From: Duganella radicis
Lineage (GTDB): Bacteria; Pseudomonadota; Gammaproteobacteria; Burkholderiales; Burkholderiaceae_D
Assembly: GCF_009720825.1 (NCBI RefSeq)
Contig: NZ_WNKY01000007.1
Location: forward strand, 62,001-126,000
Direction: 5' to 3'
DNA: 64,000 bases
Part shown: positions 34,097 to 45,939 of the stretch, piece by piece
Numbering within the stretch: position 1 is the stretch's first letter
How the letters are laid out: each line of letters starts with the position of its first letter
Notes under the pieces: generated by a model
What the model was told of the DNA's origin: nothing
The model's database searches: none
What the model saw: the letters and a program-made list of their open reading frames with translations, nothing else
Position numbers and translations under genes: made by a program

Positions 34097-34921
34097 TTAT
34101 AACTGGGACAGATCGATCAGGATCTGGCGGGTATTCAGTGGCGCGCCGTTCAGGTGGTGCGCGACCAGGAAGCGCATCAGCTGCTTGCTCTGGGCTTGCG
34201 TGGCGACGTCTTCGTAGTTTTCGTTTTCCATGTCGAGCAGGGTCTTGCCGGCCACGCGCGGCCACGGATCGGAGGCGCGCTCGGGCCGCGGTCCGCGTTC
34301 GGGATCGACCACGTACACCACGTCCGATTGTACGGCGCGGCGCGTTTCGACGCAGCGCGTCAGGTCGGCCGCCACGCCTGTCTCTTTAAGTAAGGCCCGC
34401 TCGAATTTTCTCAAGACGATGGGCGCGGGTTCGTTGTGCGCCAACTGGTTGAGCGTGGAGACGTAGTGGTCGAACAAGGCCGGATGGGCGTCGTCGCGCG
34501 CCAGCAGCTTGACCAGCAGTTCGTTCAGGTAGAAGCCGCACAGCAGCGCGGTTTTCTCCAGCGGCAGCATGCCGCCCACCCATTCGGCGTCGGTCAGGGT
34601 GCGCAGTTCGGATTTGCCGACCCAGCTCGAAGACAAAGGCTGGAAGGTTTGCAGCACGCCGCGCAGTTGCGAGTGCGGCCGCTTGGCGCCCTTGGCGATC
34701 AAGGCCACGCGGCCGAAGTCGCGCGTGAACAGGTCGATAATCAGGCTGGTTTCTTTGTAGGGATAGCTGTGCAGGACGAAGGCCGGCTGGCCGGCGACCT
34801 TGGTGCCGACGGTGCGCTCGCGGCTGGTCGCGCGCGGGCGCTTGGGCGCCACAGGTGCGCCCGCCTCCACCGGCGCCGCTGCGGGCGGCGCGTCCAGGGT
34901 GGCGTCTGGCGTGGTGGACAT
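34097..34921 (-). CDS. recO: DNA repair protein RecO
   Basis: A 274-residue protein that loads RecA onto SSB-coated gaps with RecR. It has the OB-fold start [20 protein letters not shown] (in part) and [20 protein letters not shown]. An N-terminal extension of about 45 residues rich in Ala and Pro precedes the OB fold. The [22 protein letters not shown] helical domain follows; zinc Cys residues are not evident. It lies 15 nt upstream of pdxJ and 19 nt downstream of era. Confidence 0.95.
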   Translation of the reverse strand: MSTTPDATLDAPPAAAPVEAGAPVAPKRPRATSRERTVGTKVAGQPAFVLHSYPYKETSLIIDLFTRDFGRVALIAKGAKRPHSQLRGVLQTFQPLSSSWVGKSELRTLTDAEWVGGMLPLEKTALLCGFYLNELLVKLLARDDAHPALFDHYVSTLNQLAHNEPAPIVLRKFERALLKETGVAADLTRCVETRRAVQSDVVYVVDPERGPRPERASDPWPRVAGKTLLDMENENYEDVATQAQSKQLMRFLVAHHLNGAPLNTRQILIDLSQL

Positions 34922-34940
34922 GCTGGTGTTGACCGCCCGC

Positions 34941-35846
34941 TTACTCGTAGCCGTAAGCGCGCAGGCCCGCTTCGTTATCGGCCCAGCCGGATTTCACTTT
35001 GACCCAGATCTCCAGGTAGACCGGACCGCCGAACAGTTTTTCCATGTCCTGGCGCGCTTGCGTGGAGATTTCCTTCAGGCGCACGCCCTTGTTACCGATG
35101 ATCATGGACTTGTGGGTGTCGCGCTCCACCAGGATGGCGGCAAACACGCGGCGCAGGTTGCCCTCCTGCTCGAACTTCTCGATCAGCACCGTGCTGGTGT
35201 AAGGCAGTTCGTCACCGACGAAGCGGAACAGCTTCTCGCGCACGATTTCCGAGGCCATGAATTTTTCGGAGCGGTCGGTGATATCGTCCGCATCAAAAAT
35301 CGCCTCGTTCTCCGGCAGGAAGCGCTTGATTTCTTTTTCCAGGCCATCCAGCTGGAAGCGCAGCTTGGCCGATACCGGCACGATGGCGGCGAAGTTGAAC
35401 TTGGACGCCACCTGCTGCGCGAACGGCATCAGCGCCGCCTTGTCTTTCACGCGGTCGGCCTTGTTGATCACCAGGATCACCGGCACCTCGGCCGGCAACA
35501 GGTCCAGCACTTGCTGGTCGGCCTGGCCGAAGGTGCCCGCCTCGATCACGAACACGATCAGATCCGACGAAATCAGGGTGTTGGTGACGGTCTTGTTCAG
35601 GTTATTGTTCAGCGCGTTGGCGTGGCGGGTCTGGAAGCCCGGCGTGTCGACGTAGATGAACTGCGCATCGTCATAGGTCTGGATGCCGGTGATGCGGTGG
35701 CGCGTGGTCTGGGCCTTGCGCGAGGTGATGCTGACCTTGGCGCCAATCAGCGTGTTCATCAGCGTGGACTTGCCGACGTTGGGGCGGCCCACAATAGCGA
35801 TGTAGCCGCAACGGAAGTTGGCGGCAGGAGTCTGTTCGGTGGTCAT
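34941..35846 (-). CDS. era: GTPase Era
   Basis: A 301-residue essential GTPase that binds 16S rRNA during 30S assembly. The G motifs are GRPNVGKST (G1), DTPGFQ (G3) and NKADRV (G4). The C-terminal KH domain is seen in [19 protein letters not shown] (in part). The length equals the family norm. It is 11 nt downstream of rnc, the common rnc-era pairing. Confidence 0.98.
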   Translation of the reverse strand: MTTEQTPAANFRCGYIAIVGRPNVGKSTLMNTLIGAKVSITSRKAQTTRHRITGIQTYDDAQFIYVDTPGFQTRHANALNNNLNKTVTNTLISSDLIVFVIEAGTFGQADQQVLDLLPAEVPVILVINKADRVKDKAALMPFAQQVASKFNFAAIVPVSAKLRFQLDGLEKEIKRFLPENEAIFDADDITDRSEKFMASEIVREKLFRFVGDELPYTSTVLIEKFEQEGNLRRVFAAILVERDTHKSMIIGNKGVRLKEISTQARQDMEKLFGGPVYLEIWVKVKSGWADNEAGLRAYGYE

Positions 35847-35857
35847 GATGTTCTCTT

Positions 35858-36655
35858 TTATTGTTTGGCGGCCTTGGCCGATGCCGGCGCCGGAGCCGGT
35901 TGCTCCTGCACGGTGGCGATGCCAGCCAGCTTGAGCTGGGCTGTGCGCGGCTTGGACTTGCGGGCGGCGGCCGGCGCTTTCTGCACCGCCTGCTCAGCGG
36001 CGGCCAGCGCCAGTTTGGCGGCCGCCTGTTCGCCGGCGCGGCGGCTGCCGCCACGGCCGAACACCTGGATGCCCAGCTTGGGCACCAGGCATTCGATTTC
36101 AAATTCCTGGCTGTGCGCGGCGCCGTGGGTGGCGATCACGTTGTACTGCGGCAGCGAGATTTTTTTCGATTGCAGGAATTCTTGCAGCAAGGTCTTGGCG
36201 TCCTTGCCCAGGGTCTGCGGGTCGACCGAATCCAGGATCGGGATGTAGAACGAGCGGATCACGTCGCGCGCCGCGTTGAAGCCGCTGTCGAGGTAGATGG
36301 CGCCCAGCAGCGCTTCCAGCGTGTCGGCCAGAATCGATGGACGGCGGAAGCCGCCCGATTTCAGTTCGCCCTCGCCCAGGCGCAGAAACTGCGACAGCTC
36401 CAGTTTCTGGGCGATTTCAAACAGCGACTGCTGCTTGACCAGGTTGGCGCGCAGGCGCGACAGGTCGCCCTCGTCGATTTCCAGATAGCGGTCGTACAGG
36501 ATGGAGGCCACCACGCAGTTCAGAATCGAATCGCCCAGGAATTCCAGCCGTTCGTTATGCACACTGCTATGGCTACGATGCGTCAGGGCCTGCTGTAGAA
36601 GACCAGCATCCTGGAACGTGTAGCCTAAACGAGTTTGCAATAACTGGAGATTCAT
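35858..36655 (-). CDS. rnc: Ribonuclease III
   Basis: A 265-residue double-strand RNase for rRNA maturation. [13 protein letters not shown] is the catalytic signature with Glu and Asp, followed by [16 protein letters not shown] with the second acidic pair and a dsRBD (about residues 155-225, ending [16 protein letters not shown]). A 40-residue Ala/Pro/Lys-rich tail beyond the dsRBD makes it longer than the usual 225-230 residues. Confidence 0.97.
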   Translation of the reverse strand: MNLQLLQTRLGYTFQDAGLLQQALTHRSHSSVHNERLEFLGDSILNCVVASILYDRYLEIDEGDLSRLRANLVKQQSLFEIAQKLELSQFLRLGEGELKSGGFRRPSILADTLEALLGAIYLDSGFNAARDVIRSFYIPILDSVDPQTLGKDAKTLLQEFLQSKKISLPQYNVIATHGAAHSQEFEIECLVPKLGIQVFGRGGSRRAGEQAAAKLALAAAEQAVQKAPAAARKSKPRTAQLKLAGIATVQEQPAPAPASAKAAKQ

Positions 36656-36663
36656 TAGCTTCT

Positions 36664-37035
36664 TTATTCTTTCGCGGGTTTGGCGCCGCCCTTGGCGGTG
36701 GTGCCTTCATATTCAAGCAGGAGGCTGGCCGGTCCGACCAGCGGGATTTTCTTTTCGTAGGCGAAGCTGATCTCGGTCTGGCCATCGATCTTCTCGATGA
36801 TCAGGTCGCGGCCGCTGATCGAGCTGATGTAGCCGGCCACGGCACTGGCGTCGAAGGATTTCTGGATATCAACCACCGAGCCACCGCCATTTTTCGCGGT
36901 GACAATGGCATTCTGGATCGCGCGGTACTCGGTGTAGGTGGGGACGATTTTCAACCCCAGCACCAGCACCATGCCCAGCAGGGCCAGCACCACGATCAAT
37001 CCTACCAGCGAAATACCATCTTGCCGTTTTTGCAT
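36664..37035 (-). CDS. DUF4845 membrane protein
   Basis: A 123-residue protein with one N-terminal transmembrane segment ([19 protein letters not shown], residues 10-28) in a pilin-like arrangement, then a small extracytoplasmic domain ([13 protein letters not shown]). Function is unknown. It sits between lepB and rnc, as is typical for beta- and gammaproteobacteria, and may be a LepB-linked envelope protein. Confidence 0.92.
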   Translation of the reverse strand: MQKRQDGISLVGLIVVLALLGMVLVLGLKIVPTYTEYRAIQNAIVTAKNGGGSVVDIQKSFDASAVAGYISSISGRDLIIEKIDGQTEISFAYEKKIPLVGPASLLLEYEGTTAKGGAKPAKE

Positions 37036-37056
37036 CTTGGTCCCTTTCGAGCCGGA

Positions 37057-37970
37057 TTAGTGAATGCTGCCGATACGACGCAGGTTACCCAGATTCATCC
37101 AAACGAAAAATGCTTTTCCAACAATATTCTTGTCCGGTACAAAGCCCCAATAACGGCTGTCCAGGCTGTTGTCGCGGTTGTCGCCCATCATGAAGTAATT
37201 GCCTGCCGGAACTACACAAGTGAAGCCTTCATAGCGGTACTGGCAATTCTCGCTCTGCGGGAACTGGAACACGCTCTCGCGGGTGTAGGTCGGCTTGTTC
37301 TCGTCGTTCAGGATGCGGTGGCTGACGCCGGTCAGGTTTTCCTCGAATTGCTTGTTGTACGCCATGCGCTCGTCGCTCAGGTAATCGTCCAGCGGGGTGT
37401 ACTTCACCTCCACGCCATTCACGGTTAAGCGCTTGTTTTCATACGTAATTTTATCACCCGGCACGCCGATCACGCGCTTGATGTAATCCTGGCTCATGTC
37501 CATCGGATATTTGAACACCATCACGTCGCCGCGCTGCGGGTCGTTGATCTGGACGATCTTCTTGTTGATCACCGGCAGGCGGATGCCGTAGGTGAACTTG
37601 TTCACCAGGATCAGGTCGCCCACCAGCAGGGTCGGCACCATCGACGACGACGGGATCTTGAACGGCTCGTACAGGAAGGAACGCAGGAAGAACACCAGCG
37701 CGATCACCGGGAAGAAGCTGCCCGAGTATTCGATCCAGGTCGGCTGGCGCAGGATGCCGGCTTCCAGCTGGGCGCGATTGCCGCTGTTGTCGACCTTGAT
37801 GCCGTCGGCGGTCAGCTTGGCGTTGCGGGCGTCGTACTCGGCCAGCGCGCGGTCGGCGGCGGCACGGCGCTGCTTGGCCAGGTAAAACACGTCCAGAAAC
37901 CAGATCACGCCCGTGATCACCATCAGCACGAACAGGATCAGCGCAAAGTTACCCAGGATGACTTGCAGGT

Positions 37971-37974
<4 letters not shown>
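37057..37974 (-). CDS. lepB: Signal peptidase I
   Basis: A 305-residue inner-membrane protease that removes Sec and Tat signal peptides. TM1 lies near residues 5-27 and TM2 near 80-95. The catalytic Ser is in [14 protein letters not shown] and the Lys in [31 protein letters not shown] closes the fold. The start overlaps the lepA stop as ATGA, giving translational coupling. Confidence 0.98.
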
Positions 37975-39764
<1,790 letters not shown>

Positions 39765-39809
39765 TAACAAAAATTCAAAAACGGGTTTGACACGACGAGG
39801 GCACAATAC

Positions 39810-39848
39810 AAAAAAGCGCTCACAACGGGGCGATGCCCTGGCGAGCGC
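39810..39848 (-). terminator. Terminator-like hairpin between the glutaredoxin and lepA genes
   Basis: On the minus strand GCGCTC (39848-39843) pairs with GAGCGC (39821-39816), with a nested GGGC/GCCC stem in the 21-nt loop, followed by TTTTTT (39815-39810). The base stem is short, so efficiency is uncertain. Confidence 0.6.
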
Positions 39849-39906
39849 CTTGTGGAAATATGCTTTGCCCCGGCATTTTACCGGATTTCAGAGTGGAAAG
39901 CCCGAT

Positions 39907-40149
39907 TTATAGCAGCTGAAGTACTTTGGCTTCGTCGAGGAAGTAGTGGCACAGCTCCGGCTGCGACAGATCGGCGAACAGGACCGGGACCAGTTCGTCG
40001 TATTTGGCCAGCAACGCCGGGTCGCCGGCCTCGTCGATGTCGATCACCTCGACGGTGAACGGCCGCTGCGGCGTTTGCAGCCGCAGCAGCGCGTCCAGCA
40101 TGTCATGGCATAAGTGACAATAGCCGCGTGAATACAGCGTGAAATGCAT
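39907..40149 (-). CDS. Glutaredoxin-like protein (DUF836 family)
   Basis: An 80-residue thioredoxin-fold protein starting MHFTLYSRGYCHLCHDM with a CHLC redox motif at residues 11-14, a cis-Pro region LVPVLFAD and a C-terminal helix. It may act as a thiol reductase; a specific partner is not known. An ATG 9 nt further upstream (40158) is possible. It lies between mucD and lepA, its usual site in this family of bacteria. Confidence 0.88.
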   Translation of the reverse strand: MHFTLYSRGYCHLCHDMLDALLRLQTPQRPFTVEVIDIDEAGDPALLAKYDELVPVLFADLSQPELCHYFLDEAKVLQLL

Positions 40150-40216
40150 ATTCGTCATTCCGGCGCAGGCGGACGGTCCGCCGCCGCGGTCCAAGTTGAG
40201 CAGGTGTTGCATTGGG

Positions 40217-40234
40217 CTCCGGCCTGCGCCGGAG
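40217..40234. repeat. REP-like palindrome between mucD and the glutaredoxin gene
   Basis: CTCCGGC-CTGC-GCCGGAG is a perfect 7-bp stem. Together with TCATTCCGGCGCAGGCGGA at about 40155-40173 it resembles the dispersed GTCATTCCxGCGxAGGC / CCTGCGCxGGAGCGACG repeats common in Oxalobacteraceae chromosomes. There is no T run, so it is not a classical terminator. Confidence 0.55.
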
Positions 40235-40243
40235 CGACGGCGG

Positions 40244-41731
40244 TCATTTCGCGCTGGGGCGCAGCGAGACGAAGCGGGTGGTGCCGTCACGCAGCACCAG
40301 CACCACCGATGCCTGCTTCGGATCAAGCTTGGCCACCAGGGCGTTGAACTGCCTGGCGTCCTTGATGCTGACGTTATTCAGTTGCAGCAGCACGTCGCCC
40401 TCGTCCAGCCCGGCGCGCTCGGCCACGCCCTCCACATCGGTCACCACCACGCCGCCATCCACCCGCAGATCGGCCTTCTGTGCGGCCGACAGGTCCTCGA
40501 TCTTCAGGCCCAGCGCGTTGGCCTTGGCCGGCGCCGCCGGTTCCGCCTTGCCGCCCTTGCCTTTCGCGCCCTTGGCCGCCTTCTCGCCGTCCAGCTCGGC
40601 CACGGTCACCGACAGGGTCAGCTCGGCGCCCTTGCGCCACAGGGTGACGGTGGCCTTGCTGTCGAGCGCGGTATCGCCCACCAGGCGCGGCAGGTCGGAG
40701 GAACGGTTGACCGGCTTGCCGTTGAACTTCAGGATGATGTCGCCCGCCTTGATGCCGGCCTTGTCGGCGGGACCGCCCGGCTCCACCAGCGACACCTCGG
40801 CGCCCTGCGCCGATTTCAGGCCCAGCGACTCGGCCACTTCCTTGCTGACCTCGCCAATCTGCACGCCGATGCGGCCACGGGTGACTTTGCCGCTCTTCTT
40901 GAGCTGGTCCGACACGCGGATCGCCTCGTTGATCGGCACCGCGAACGAGATGCCGTTCGAGCCGCCGGACAGGGTGGCGATCTGCGAATTAATGCCGATC
41001 ACCTCGCCGCGCATATTGATCAGCGGGCCGCCCGAGTTGCCGGGGTTGACCGCCACGTCCGACTGGATCAGCGGCAGGTATTCGCCGGTGTCGCGCGCCT
41101 TGGCCGAGATGATGCCGGCGGTGACGGTGTTTTCCAGGTTGAACGGCGAGCCGATCGCGATCACCCACTCGCCGGCGCGGATCTTGTCCGAATCGCCCAT
41201 CAGCAGGAAGGGCAGCTTATCGCCTTCGATTTTCAGCACGGCCACGTCGGTGCGGGTGTCGGCGCCCAGCACCTTGGCCTTGAATTCGCGCTTGTCGGTC
41301 AGGGTCACGAACACCTCGTCGGCGCCGTCCACCACGTGGGCATTGGTCAGCACATAGCCGTCGGCCGACAGGATGAAGCCGGAACCGACGCCACGGTTGA
41401 CCGGCTCATCGGACGGCGCCTGGCGGCGCTGGCCGCGGCCTTGCGGGCTCGGCAGCTGGCCGCCAAAGAAGCGGCGCAGCAGTTCCTGCATCTCGTCGTC
41501 GCCCGGCAGGCCGTTGGCGCGGCTGCTTTGCTTGGGGCGCTCGGTGGTGCGGATATTCACCACCGCCGGGCCGACGCGGTCGACCAGGTCGGCGAAGTCC
41601 GGCAGGCCGATGACGGCGCCGGTGACGGCCGTGGCCGCCGTCGCGGGCGACATGCCCAGGGACATCCATAAGCTTGCGCCCAGTACCAGCGCGGACAGAG
41701 TTTTACCACCAGCAGAGAAGTTATTTTTCAT
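40244..41731 (-). CDS. mucD: DegQ/MucD-type periplasmic serine protease
   Basis: A 495-residue HtrA-family protease with signal peptide (MSPATAATAV). The catalytic triad is His132 (TNAHVV), Asp162 (RTDVAVL) and Ser233 (NPGNSGGPL). Two PDZ domains follow: the first around GRIGVQIGEVSKEVAESLG and the second around VTDVEGVAERAGLDEGDVLL. An Ala/Gly/Lys-rich stretch between them (about residues 387-405) is an insertion. It degrades or refolds misfolded envelope proteins and is the usual last member of the rpoE-rse-mucD operon. It has a possible own promoter at the end of rseA. Confidence 0.93.
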   Translation of the reverse strand: MKNNFSAGGKTLSALVLGASLWMSLGMSPATAATAVTGAVIGLPDFADLVDRVGPAVVNIRTTERPKQSSRANGLPGDDEMQELLRRFFGGQLPSPQGRGQRRQAPSDEPVNRGVGSGFILSADGYVLTNAHVVDGADEVFVTLTDKREFKAKVLGADTRTDVAVLKIEGDKLPFLLMGDSDKIRAGEWVIAIGSPFNLENTVTAGIISAKARDTGEYLPLIQSDVAVNPGNSGGPLINMRGEVIGINSQIATLSGGSNGISFAVPINEAIRVSDQLKKSGKVTRGRIGVQIGEVSKEVAESLGLKSAQGAEVSLVEPGGPADKAGIKAGDIILKFNGKPVNRSSDLPRLVGDTALDSKATVTLWRKGAELTLSVTVAELDGEKAAKGAKGKGGKAEPAAPAKANALGLKIEDLSAAQKADLRVDGGVVVTDVEGVAERAGLDEGDVLLQLNNVSIKDARQFNALVAKLDPKQASVVLVLRDGTTRFVSLRPSAK

Positions 41732-41850
41732 GGAAAGTATCGATCTCTATAAAGTTCGGGATGCGTGCGCTGCCCCGTCGACGCGATCAGCGCGCGACGT
41801 GAGGCTAGCACATGGTAAGCGAAAAGTCGCCACACCGGATGTGCTGAATC

Positions 41851-41879
41851 ATTATAAGGGTATGCGCTCAGGGCAAGAT
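41851..41879 (-). promoter_or_regulatory. Candidate promoter for mucD
   Basis: TATAAT (41856-41851) is a perfect -10 hexamer on the minus strand. A weak -35 (ATCTTG, 41879-41874) sits 17 bp upstream at the tail of rseA. The 136-nt gap between rseA and mucD fits separate initiation. Confidence 0.4.
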
Positions 41880-42149
41880 AATGGCGGCTGGCCGATCTTC
41901 AAGGGCATTGCTGTCTGGCGCAAACGCCGGCTCGGCCGCCAGCCGCGCCGCCAGGCGGGCGCTGAAACCGTTGCTGAGCTCGCCGCCAGGCGTGCTGCGC
42001 AGCACGTCGCCGGTCAGGTGGTAGGCGCGCCAGGCGGCCTGCCCTTCCGGCGTGTCGAGCGCGGCAAAGGCCAGCTCGCGCTCGCTGTCCGACAATTCAC
42101 CGTCGGCCAGCGCCGAGATGTGTTCGTGCAGTCTTTTGTGGGTATCCAT
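41868..42149 (-). CDS. rseA: Anti-sigma-E factor RseA, short form without membrane anchor
   Basis: A 93-residue protein with the RseA N-terminal sigma-binding domain (LHEHISALADGELSDSERELAFAALDTPEGQAAWRAYHLTGDVLR, in part). It ends soon afterwards (RPAAIILP), with no transmembrane or periplasmic segment, about half the length of classical RseA. Regulated proteolysis by DegS and RseP needs a membrane-spanning RseA, so release of RpoE must work differently here. The start MDTHKR at 42149 was chosen over 42164. Confidence 0.85.
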   Translation of the reverse strand: MDTHKRLHEHISALADGELSDSERELAFAALDTPEGQAAWRAYHLTGDVLRSTPGGELSNGFSARLAARLAAEPAFAPDSNALEDRPAAIILP

Positions 42150-42221
42150 CGCGTGTCCCGCCATGTCAAAACCAGTCCGCTCTTTTGCCGGACGCCAACA
42201 GCCCTTGCCATCATTCCCGTC

Positions 42222-42824
42222 TTACCAGCGCTTGTCAACCGGCAGGTCGAGCAAGGGCCGCAATTTTTCAGCGATGACTTCGCGGGCGCGGAATATCCGG
42301 CTGCGCACGGTACCGATGGGACAGGCCATGATGTCGGAAATTTCCTCATAGCTCAGCCCCTCGATCTCGCGCAGGGCAATGGCAGTGCGCAGGTCCACCG
42401 GCAGGGCGTCCATGGCCGCGTTCACGGTCTGGGCGATCTGTTTGCTGGCCAGCATGGACTCCGGCGTATTGATGTCGCGCAAATGCTCGCCATCGTAAAA
42501 CCCTTCGGCTTGTTCGGTATCGGTGTCGGTGGACGTGGGCGTGCGCCGCCCCTGCGTCGCCAAAAAGTTTTTGGCGGTGTTGATGCCTATGCGGTACAGC
42601 CAGGTGTAGAAGGCCGAATCGCCGCGAAAATGTCGCAACGCCCGGTATGCCTTGATAAAGGTTTCCTGCACCACGTCCTCCGCTTCGGCCGGGTCGTGCA
42701 CGATGCGCGACAACAAGCGCATGAGCCGGCGCTGATACTTCGCCACCAGCAAATCAAACGCCTGCTTATCGCCATCGCGGACCCGCTCGACCAGCAACTG
42801 GTCGCACTCACGTTCTGTCGTCAC
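42222..42824 (-). CDS. rpoE: RNA polymerase sigma factor RpoE (sigma-24)
   Basis: A 200-residue ECF sigma factor. Region 2 is VVQETFIKAYRALRHFRGDSAFYTWLYRIG (in part) with the -10-binding residues, and region 4 is SYEEISDIMACPIGTVRSRIFRARE (in part), the -35-binding helix-turn-helix. It controls the envelope stress response. It is 72 nt upstream of rseA, and probably co-transcribed. Confidence 0.97.
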   Translation of the reverse strand: MTTERECDQLLVERVRDGDKQAFDLLVAKYQRRLMRLLSRIVHDPAEAEDVVQETFIKAYRALRHFRGDSAFYTWLYRIGINTAKNFLATQGRRTPTSTDTDTEQAEGFYDGEHLRDINTPESMLASKQIAQTVNAAMDALPVDLRTAIALREIEGLSYEEISDIMACPIGTVRSRIFRAREVIAEKLRPLLDLPVDKRW

Positions 42825-42901
42825 TCCTGCATTCCTCGGTGGCCTGCAGCGCAGCCGATTCGTCTAGCCATATGCTATAGAGTTAGCTCGCTGCAAGAAG
42901 T

Positions 42902-43327
42902 TCACACTGCCGGCGTGTTTATTTGCGCGCGCGCCGCGGCGCGGCAAGCCAGCGCCAGTGCGCGCCAGTGGTGCCGCGCCACGCTGTCCGGCAAGACCGC
43001 CAGCACCTGCGCGCCGCCGGCCTGATCGCCCAGACGCAGCAACAGCAGGCGCGGCCACAGGGTCGAGCCTTCCAGCAGCCGCAACGCGCCGTCCTGATGC
43101 TGGTATACCGCCAGCCGCACATGGCCGACACCGGATATATCAAGCCGCCGCGCAATAGCCGGCGGCCGCCCGAACCGCCAGGCCAGCGCGCCCGCCAGCA
43201 GGCACAGCGACGACGCCACGGCGCCGGGACATGCCGCGGCGGACGCCATCACGCAACAGCACAAGCCGGCATGCGCAATGCGCAAGCCGCGCGAGGGGCG
43301 AACGATGACGGACACCGCGATCGACAT
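42902..43327 (-). CDS. YgfX/CptA-like small membrane protein
   Basis: A 141-residue protein starting MSIAVSVIVRPSRGLRIAHAG with two hydrophobic stretches (about residues 17-50) and a soluble beta-rich tail (RRLDISGVGHVRLAVYQ). The layout resembles YgfX-type proteins often found between rpoE and fabF in betaproteobacteria. Function is unproven in this family; E. coli YgfX has been linked to cell division. The start has no good Shine-Dalgarno, so the exact N-terminus is uncertain. Confidence 0.6.
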   Translation of the reverse strand: MSIAVSVIVRPSRGLRIAHAGLCCCVMASAAACPGAVASSLCLLAGALAWRFGRPPAIARRLDISGVGHVRLAVYQHQDGALRLLEGSTLWPRLLLLRLGDQAGGAQVLAVLPDSVARHHWRALALACRAAARAQINTPAV

Positions 43328-43482
43328 GACGGCAGCACCAAAACAAACACAACGCAAACAAAGGGGATTACTACATGGAAGCGCCGGCGCAAGGCCGGGC
43401 AATTCAGGCGCCAGCGAGCGCCGGCGCCGAATTCTCGCTCACCCTGTTTGGACAGGACGAGCAGAGAATTGGTTCAACTTTT

Positions 43483-44730
43483 TTAGATACGGCCGAAGAC
43501 CAGGCTGCCGTTAGTGCCGCCGAAACCGAACGAGTTCTTGACCGCATACTCGATCTTCATCTCGCGCGCCACATTGGCGCAGAAGTCCAGGTCGCACGCC
43601 GGGTCCTGGTTGAAGATGTTGATGGTCGGCGGCGACATCTGATGATGCACCGCCAGCACCGTGAACACCGACTCCAGGCCGCCAGCGCCGCCCAGCAAGT
43701 GGCCGGTCATCGACTTGGTCGAATTGACCACCAGCTTTTTGGCGTGGTCGCCGAACGTGCGCTTGATGCCCTGCACTTCCGCCACGTCGCCTTGCGGCGT
43801 CGAGGTGCCGTGCGCGTTCACATACTGCACCTGGTCCGGATTGACACCGGCGTTGCGCAGCGCGGCTTGCGCCGACTTGCTGCCGCCCGCGCCATCTTCC
43901 AGAGGCGAGGTCATGTGATACGCATCGGCGCTCATGCCAAAGCCCAGCAACTCGGCGTAGATCTTGGCGCCGCGCGCTTTCGCGTGTTCGTACTCTTCGA
44001 GCACCATCACGCCGGCGCCCTCGCCCAGCACGAAACCGTCGCGGTCCTGGTCCCATGGACGGGACGCGGTGGCCGGATCGTCGTTGCGGGACGACAGCGC
44101 CTTGGCCGAGGCGAAACCGCCCAGGCCCAGCGGCGACACGGTCGATTCCGCGCCACCGGCAACCATCACGTCGGCATCGCCGTACTCGATCAGACGAGCG
44201 GCGGCGCCGATGCAATGCAGGCCAGTGGTGCATGCCGTGACGATCGACAGGTTAGGACCACGCATGCCGTACTTAATCGACAGGTTACCCGAGATCATGT
44301 TAATGATCGAGGCAGGTACGAAGAACGGCGAGATACGGCGCGGACCGCGCTTGTCGTAATCTTCCTTCTGTTCTTCGATCATCGGCAGGCCGCCGATACC
44401 GGAACCGACCAGCACGCCGATACGATCGGCGTTCTCCTCGGTGACGACCAGGCCGGAGTCGTTCACAGCTTGGATACCCGCCGCCATGCCGTAATGGATG
44501 AAGGTATCCATGTGGCGGGCTTCCTTGGCCGAGATGTAGTCTTCAATATTGAAGCCTTTGACTTCGCCGGCAAAGCGGGTGCTGAAAGCTGTTGCGTCAA
44601 ACTTGGTGATGGTGGCGATACCGGATGTGCCCTCGACGGCGGCCGCCCAGGTGTCGGCAATATTATTGCCGATCGGGGAGACGGCGCCCAGGCCGGTAAC
44701 GACAACACGACGGTTTTTAGAACCTCTCAA
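43483..44730 (-). CDS. fabF: 3-oxoacyl-[ACP] synthase II
   Basis: A 415-residue condensing enzyme that elongates acyl-ACP. The triad is Cys in [12 protein letters not shown], His in [11 protein letters not shown] and His in [11 protein letters not shown]. The start is a TTG at 44730 with AGGAGAA 7 nt upstream; no ATG fits before [13 protein letters not shown]. It lies 30 nt after acpP, the standard arrangement. Confidence 0.97.
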   Translation of the reverse strand: MRGSKNRRVVVTGLGAVSPIGNNIADTWAAAVEGTSGIATITKFDATAFSTRFAGEVKGFNIEDYISAKEARHMDTFIHYGMAAGIQAVNDSGLVVTEENADRIGVLVGSGIGGLPMIEEQKEDYDKRGPRRISPFFVPASIINMISGNLSIKYGMRGPNLSIVTACTTGLHCIGAAARLIEYGDADVMVAGGAESTVSPLGLGGFASAKALSSRNDDPATASRPWDQDRDGFVLGEGAGVMVLEEYEHAKARGAKIYAELLGFGMSADAYHMTSPLEDGAGGSKSAQAALRNAGVNPDQVQYVNAHGTSTPQGDVAEVQGIKRTFGDHAKKLVVNSTKSMTGHLLGGAGGLESVFTVLAVHHQMSPPTINIFNQDPACDLDFCANVAREMKIEYAVKNSFGFGGTNGSLVFGRI

Positions 44731-44760
44731 GCGATTCTCCTAAAGTCGATCGGGCAGATA

Positions 44761-45000
44761 TTACGCCTTGACGTGAGCGGTAGCGTAGTCGATCGCTTGC
44801 TGCACGGTGGTGATTTTTTCTGCTTGTTCGTCCGGGATTTCCATTTCGAACTCGTCTTCCAGTGCCATCACCAGCTCAACGGTGTCCAGCGAGTCAGCAC
44901 CCAGATCATCGACGAACGACGATTCGGTTTTGATGTCTGCTTCGGCGACGCCCAGTTGCTCAGCGACGATTTTCTTAACGCGTTGTTCGATATCCGACAT
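44761..45000 (-). CDS. acpP: Acyl carrier protein
   Basis: A 79-residue acidic carrier protein. Ser in [10 protein letters not shown] is the site of 4'-phosphopantetheine attachment by AcpS (gene at 32925). The start has GGAG upstream. Length and sequence match AcpP throughout ([17 protein letters not shown]). Confidence 0.99.
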   Translation of the reverse strand: MSDIEQRVKKIVAEQLGVAEADIKTESSFVDDLGADSLDTVELVMALEDEFEMEIPDEQAEKITTVQQAIDYATAHVKA

Positions 45001-45143
45001 GTTATGGCTCCATTTTGTTTGTTACGGAAAGCGCGCATTTTATCAGGTTTGCGCGCTGAAAAACTAATTTCAGTGTCTGCTGCTAAATACCCTGAAATAC
45101 CTACTAAAAGATTTGAATGGGCTATATTTTAAGCCCATTCTCA

Positions 45144-45890
45144 TCAGTTCATATACATACCGCCATTCACGTGGAGGGTGGTGCCGGTAATATAAGCGGC
45201 TTGCGGCGACGCCAGGAAGGCGACCGCCGCGGCGATATCCTCCGGCTTGCCGAGGCGCGCCAGTGGAATCTGGGTCAGCAAGGCGGCGTGCTGCTCTTCG
45301 CCCAGCGCCTTGGTCATGTCGGTATCGATAAAGCCCGGCGCCACACTGTTGACGGTAATGTTGCGGCTGCCGATTTCGCGCGCCAGCGCGCGCGTCATGC
45401 CTTCCACCCCGGCCTTGGCGGCGGCGTAGTTGATCTGGCCCGGATTGCCGGCCGAGGCCACCACCGAGGTGATGTTGATGATGCGGCCGGTCTTGGCCTT
45501 CATCATGCCGCGCAGCACGGCGCGCGACAGGCGGCCCACCGACGTCAGGTTGGTGGCGATGACGTTATCCCACTCCTCGTCCTTCATGCGCATGGCCAGC
45601 TGGTCCTGGGTGATGCCGGCGTTGTTGACCAGGATGCCGACGGCGCCCCAGGTCTTGCCGATGTCGTCGATGATGGCGGCGCAGGCTTCGGCGTTGGTGA
45701 CGTTCAGCACCATGCCCTTGCCCGCTTCAGCGCCGATCTCGGCCAGGTAGGCGGAAATCGCTTCCGCGCCCGCCTCGGTGGTGGCGGTGCCGATCACTTT
45801 CGCGCCCTGGCGCGCCAGTTCCTGGGCAATCGCCTTGCCGATGCCACGCGATGCGCCCGTTACCAGGGCGACTTGATTTGCTAAAGTCAT
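45144..45890 (-). CDS. fabG: 3-oxoacyl-[ACP] reductase
   Basis: A 248-residue short-chain dehydrogenase. The NADPH motif is TGASRGIGKAIAQ; catalytic Ser is in NITSVVASAGN and Tyr-Lys in YAAAKAGVEG. It reduces the 3-oxoacyl-ACP made by the condensing enzymes. It is 143 nt upstream of acpP and 49 nt downstream of fabD. Confidence 0.98.
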   Translation of the reverse strand: MTLANQVALVTGASRGIGKAIAQELARQGAKVIGTATTEAGAEAISAYLAEIGAEAGKGMVLNVTNAEACAAIIDDIGKTWGAVGILVNNAGITQDQLAMRMKDEEWDNVIATNLTSVGRLSRAVLRGMMKAKTGRIINITSVVASAGNPGQINYAAAKAGVEGMTRALAREIGSRNITVNSVAPGFIDTDMTKALGEEQHAALLTQIPLARLGKPEDIAAAVAFLASPQAAYITGTTLHVNGGMYMN

Positions 45891-45939
45891 GTAAGTCCTT
45901 CTACAGTAAATTCGAAGTGTGCCTGAATCCGCGAACGCT

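Noticed and set aside
32925..34265. A 446-codon frame joining antisense-like residues to acpS
   Set aside because: Only the last 131 codons match AcpS; the upstream part is a shifted frame of pdxJ and recO.
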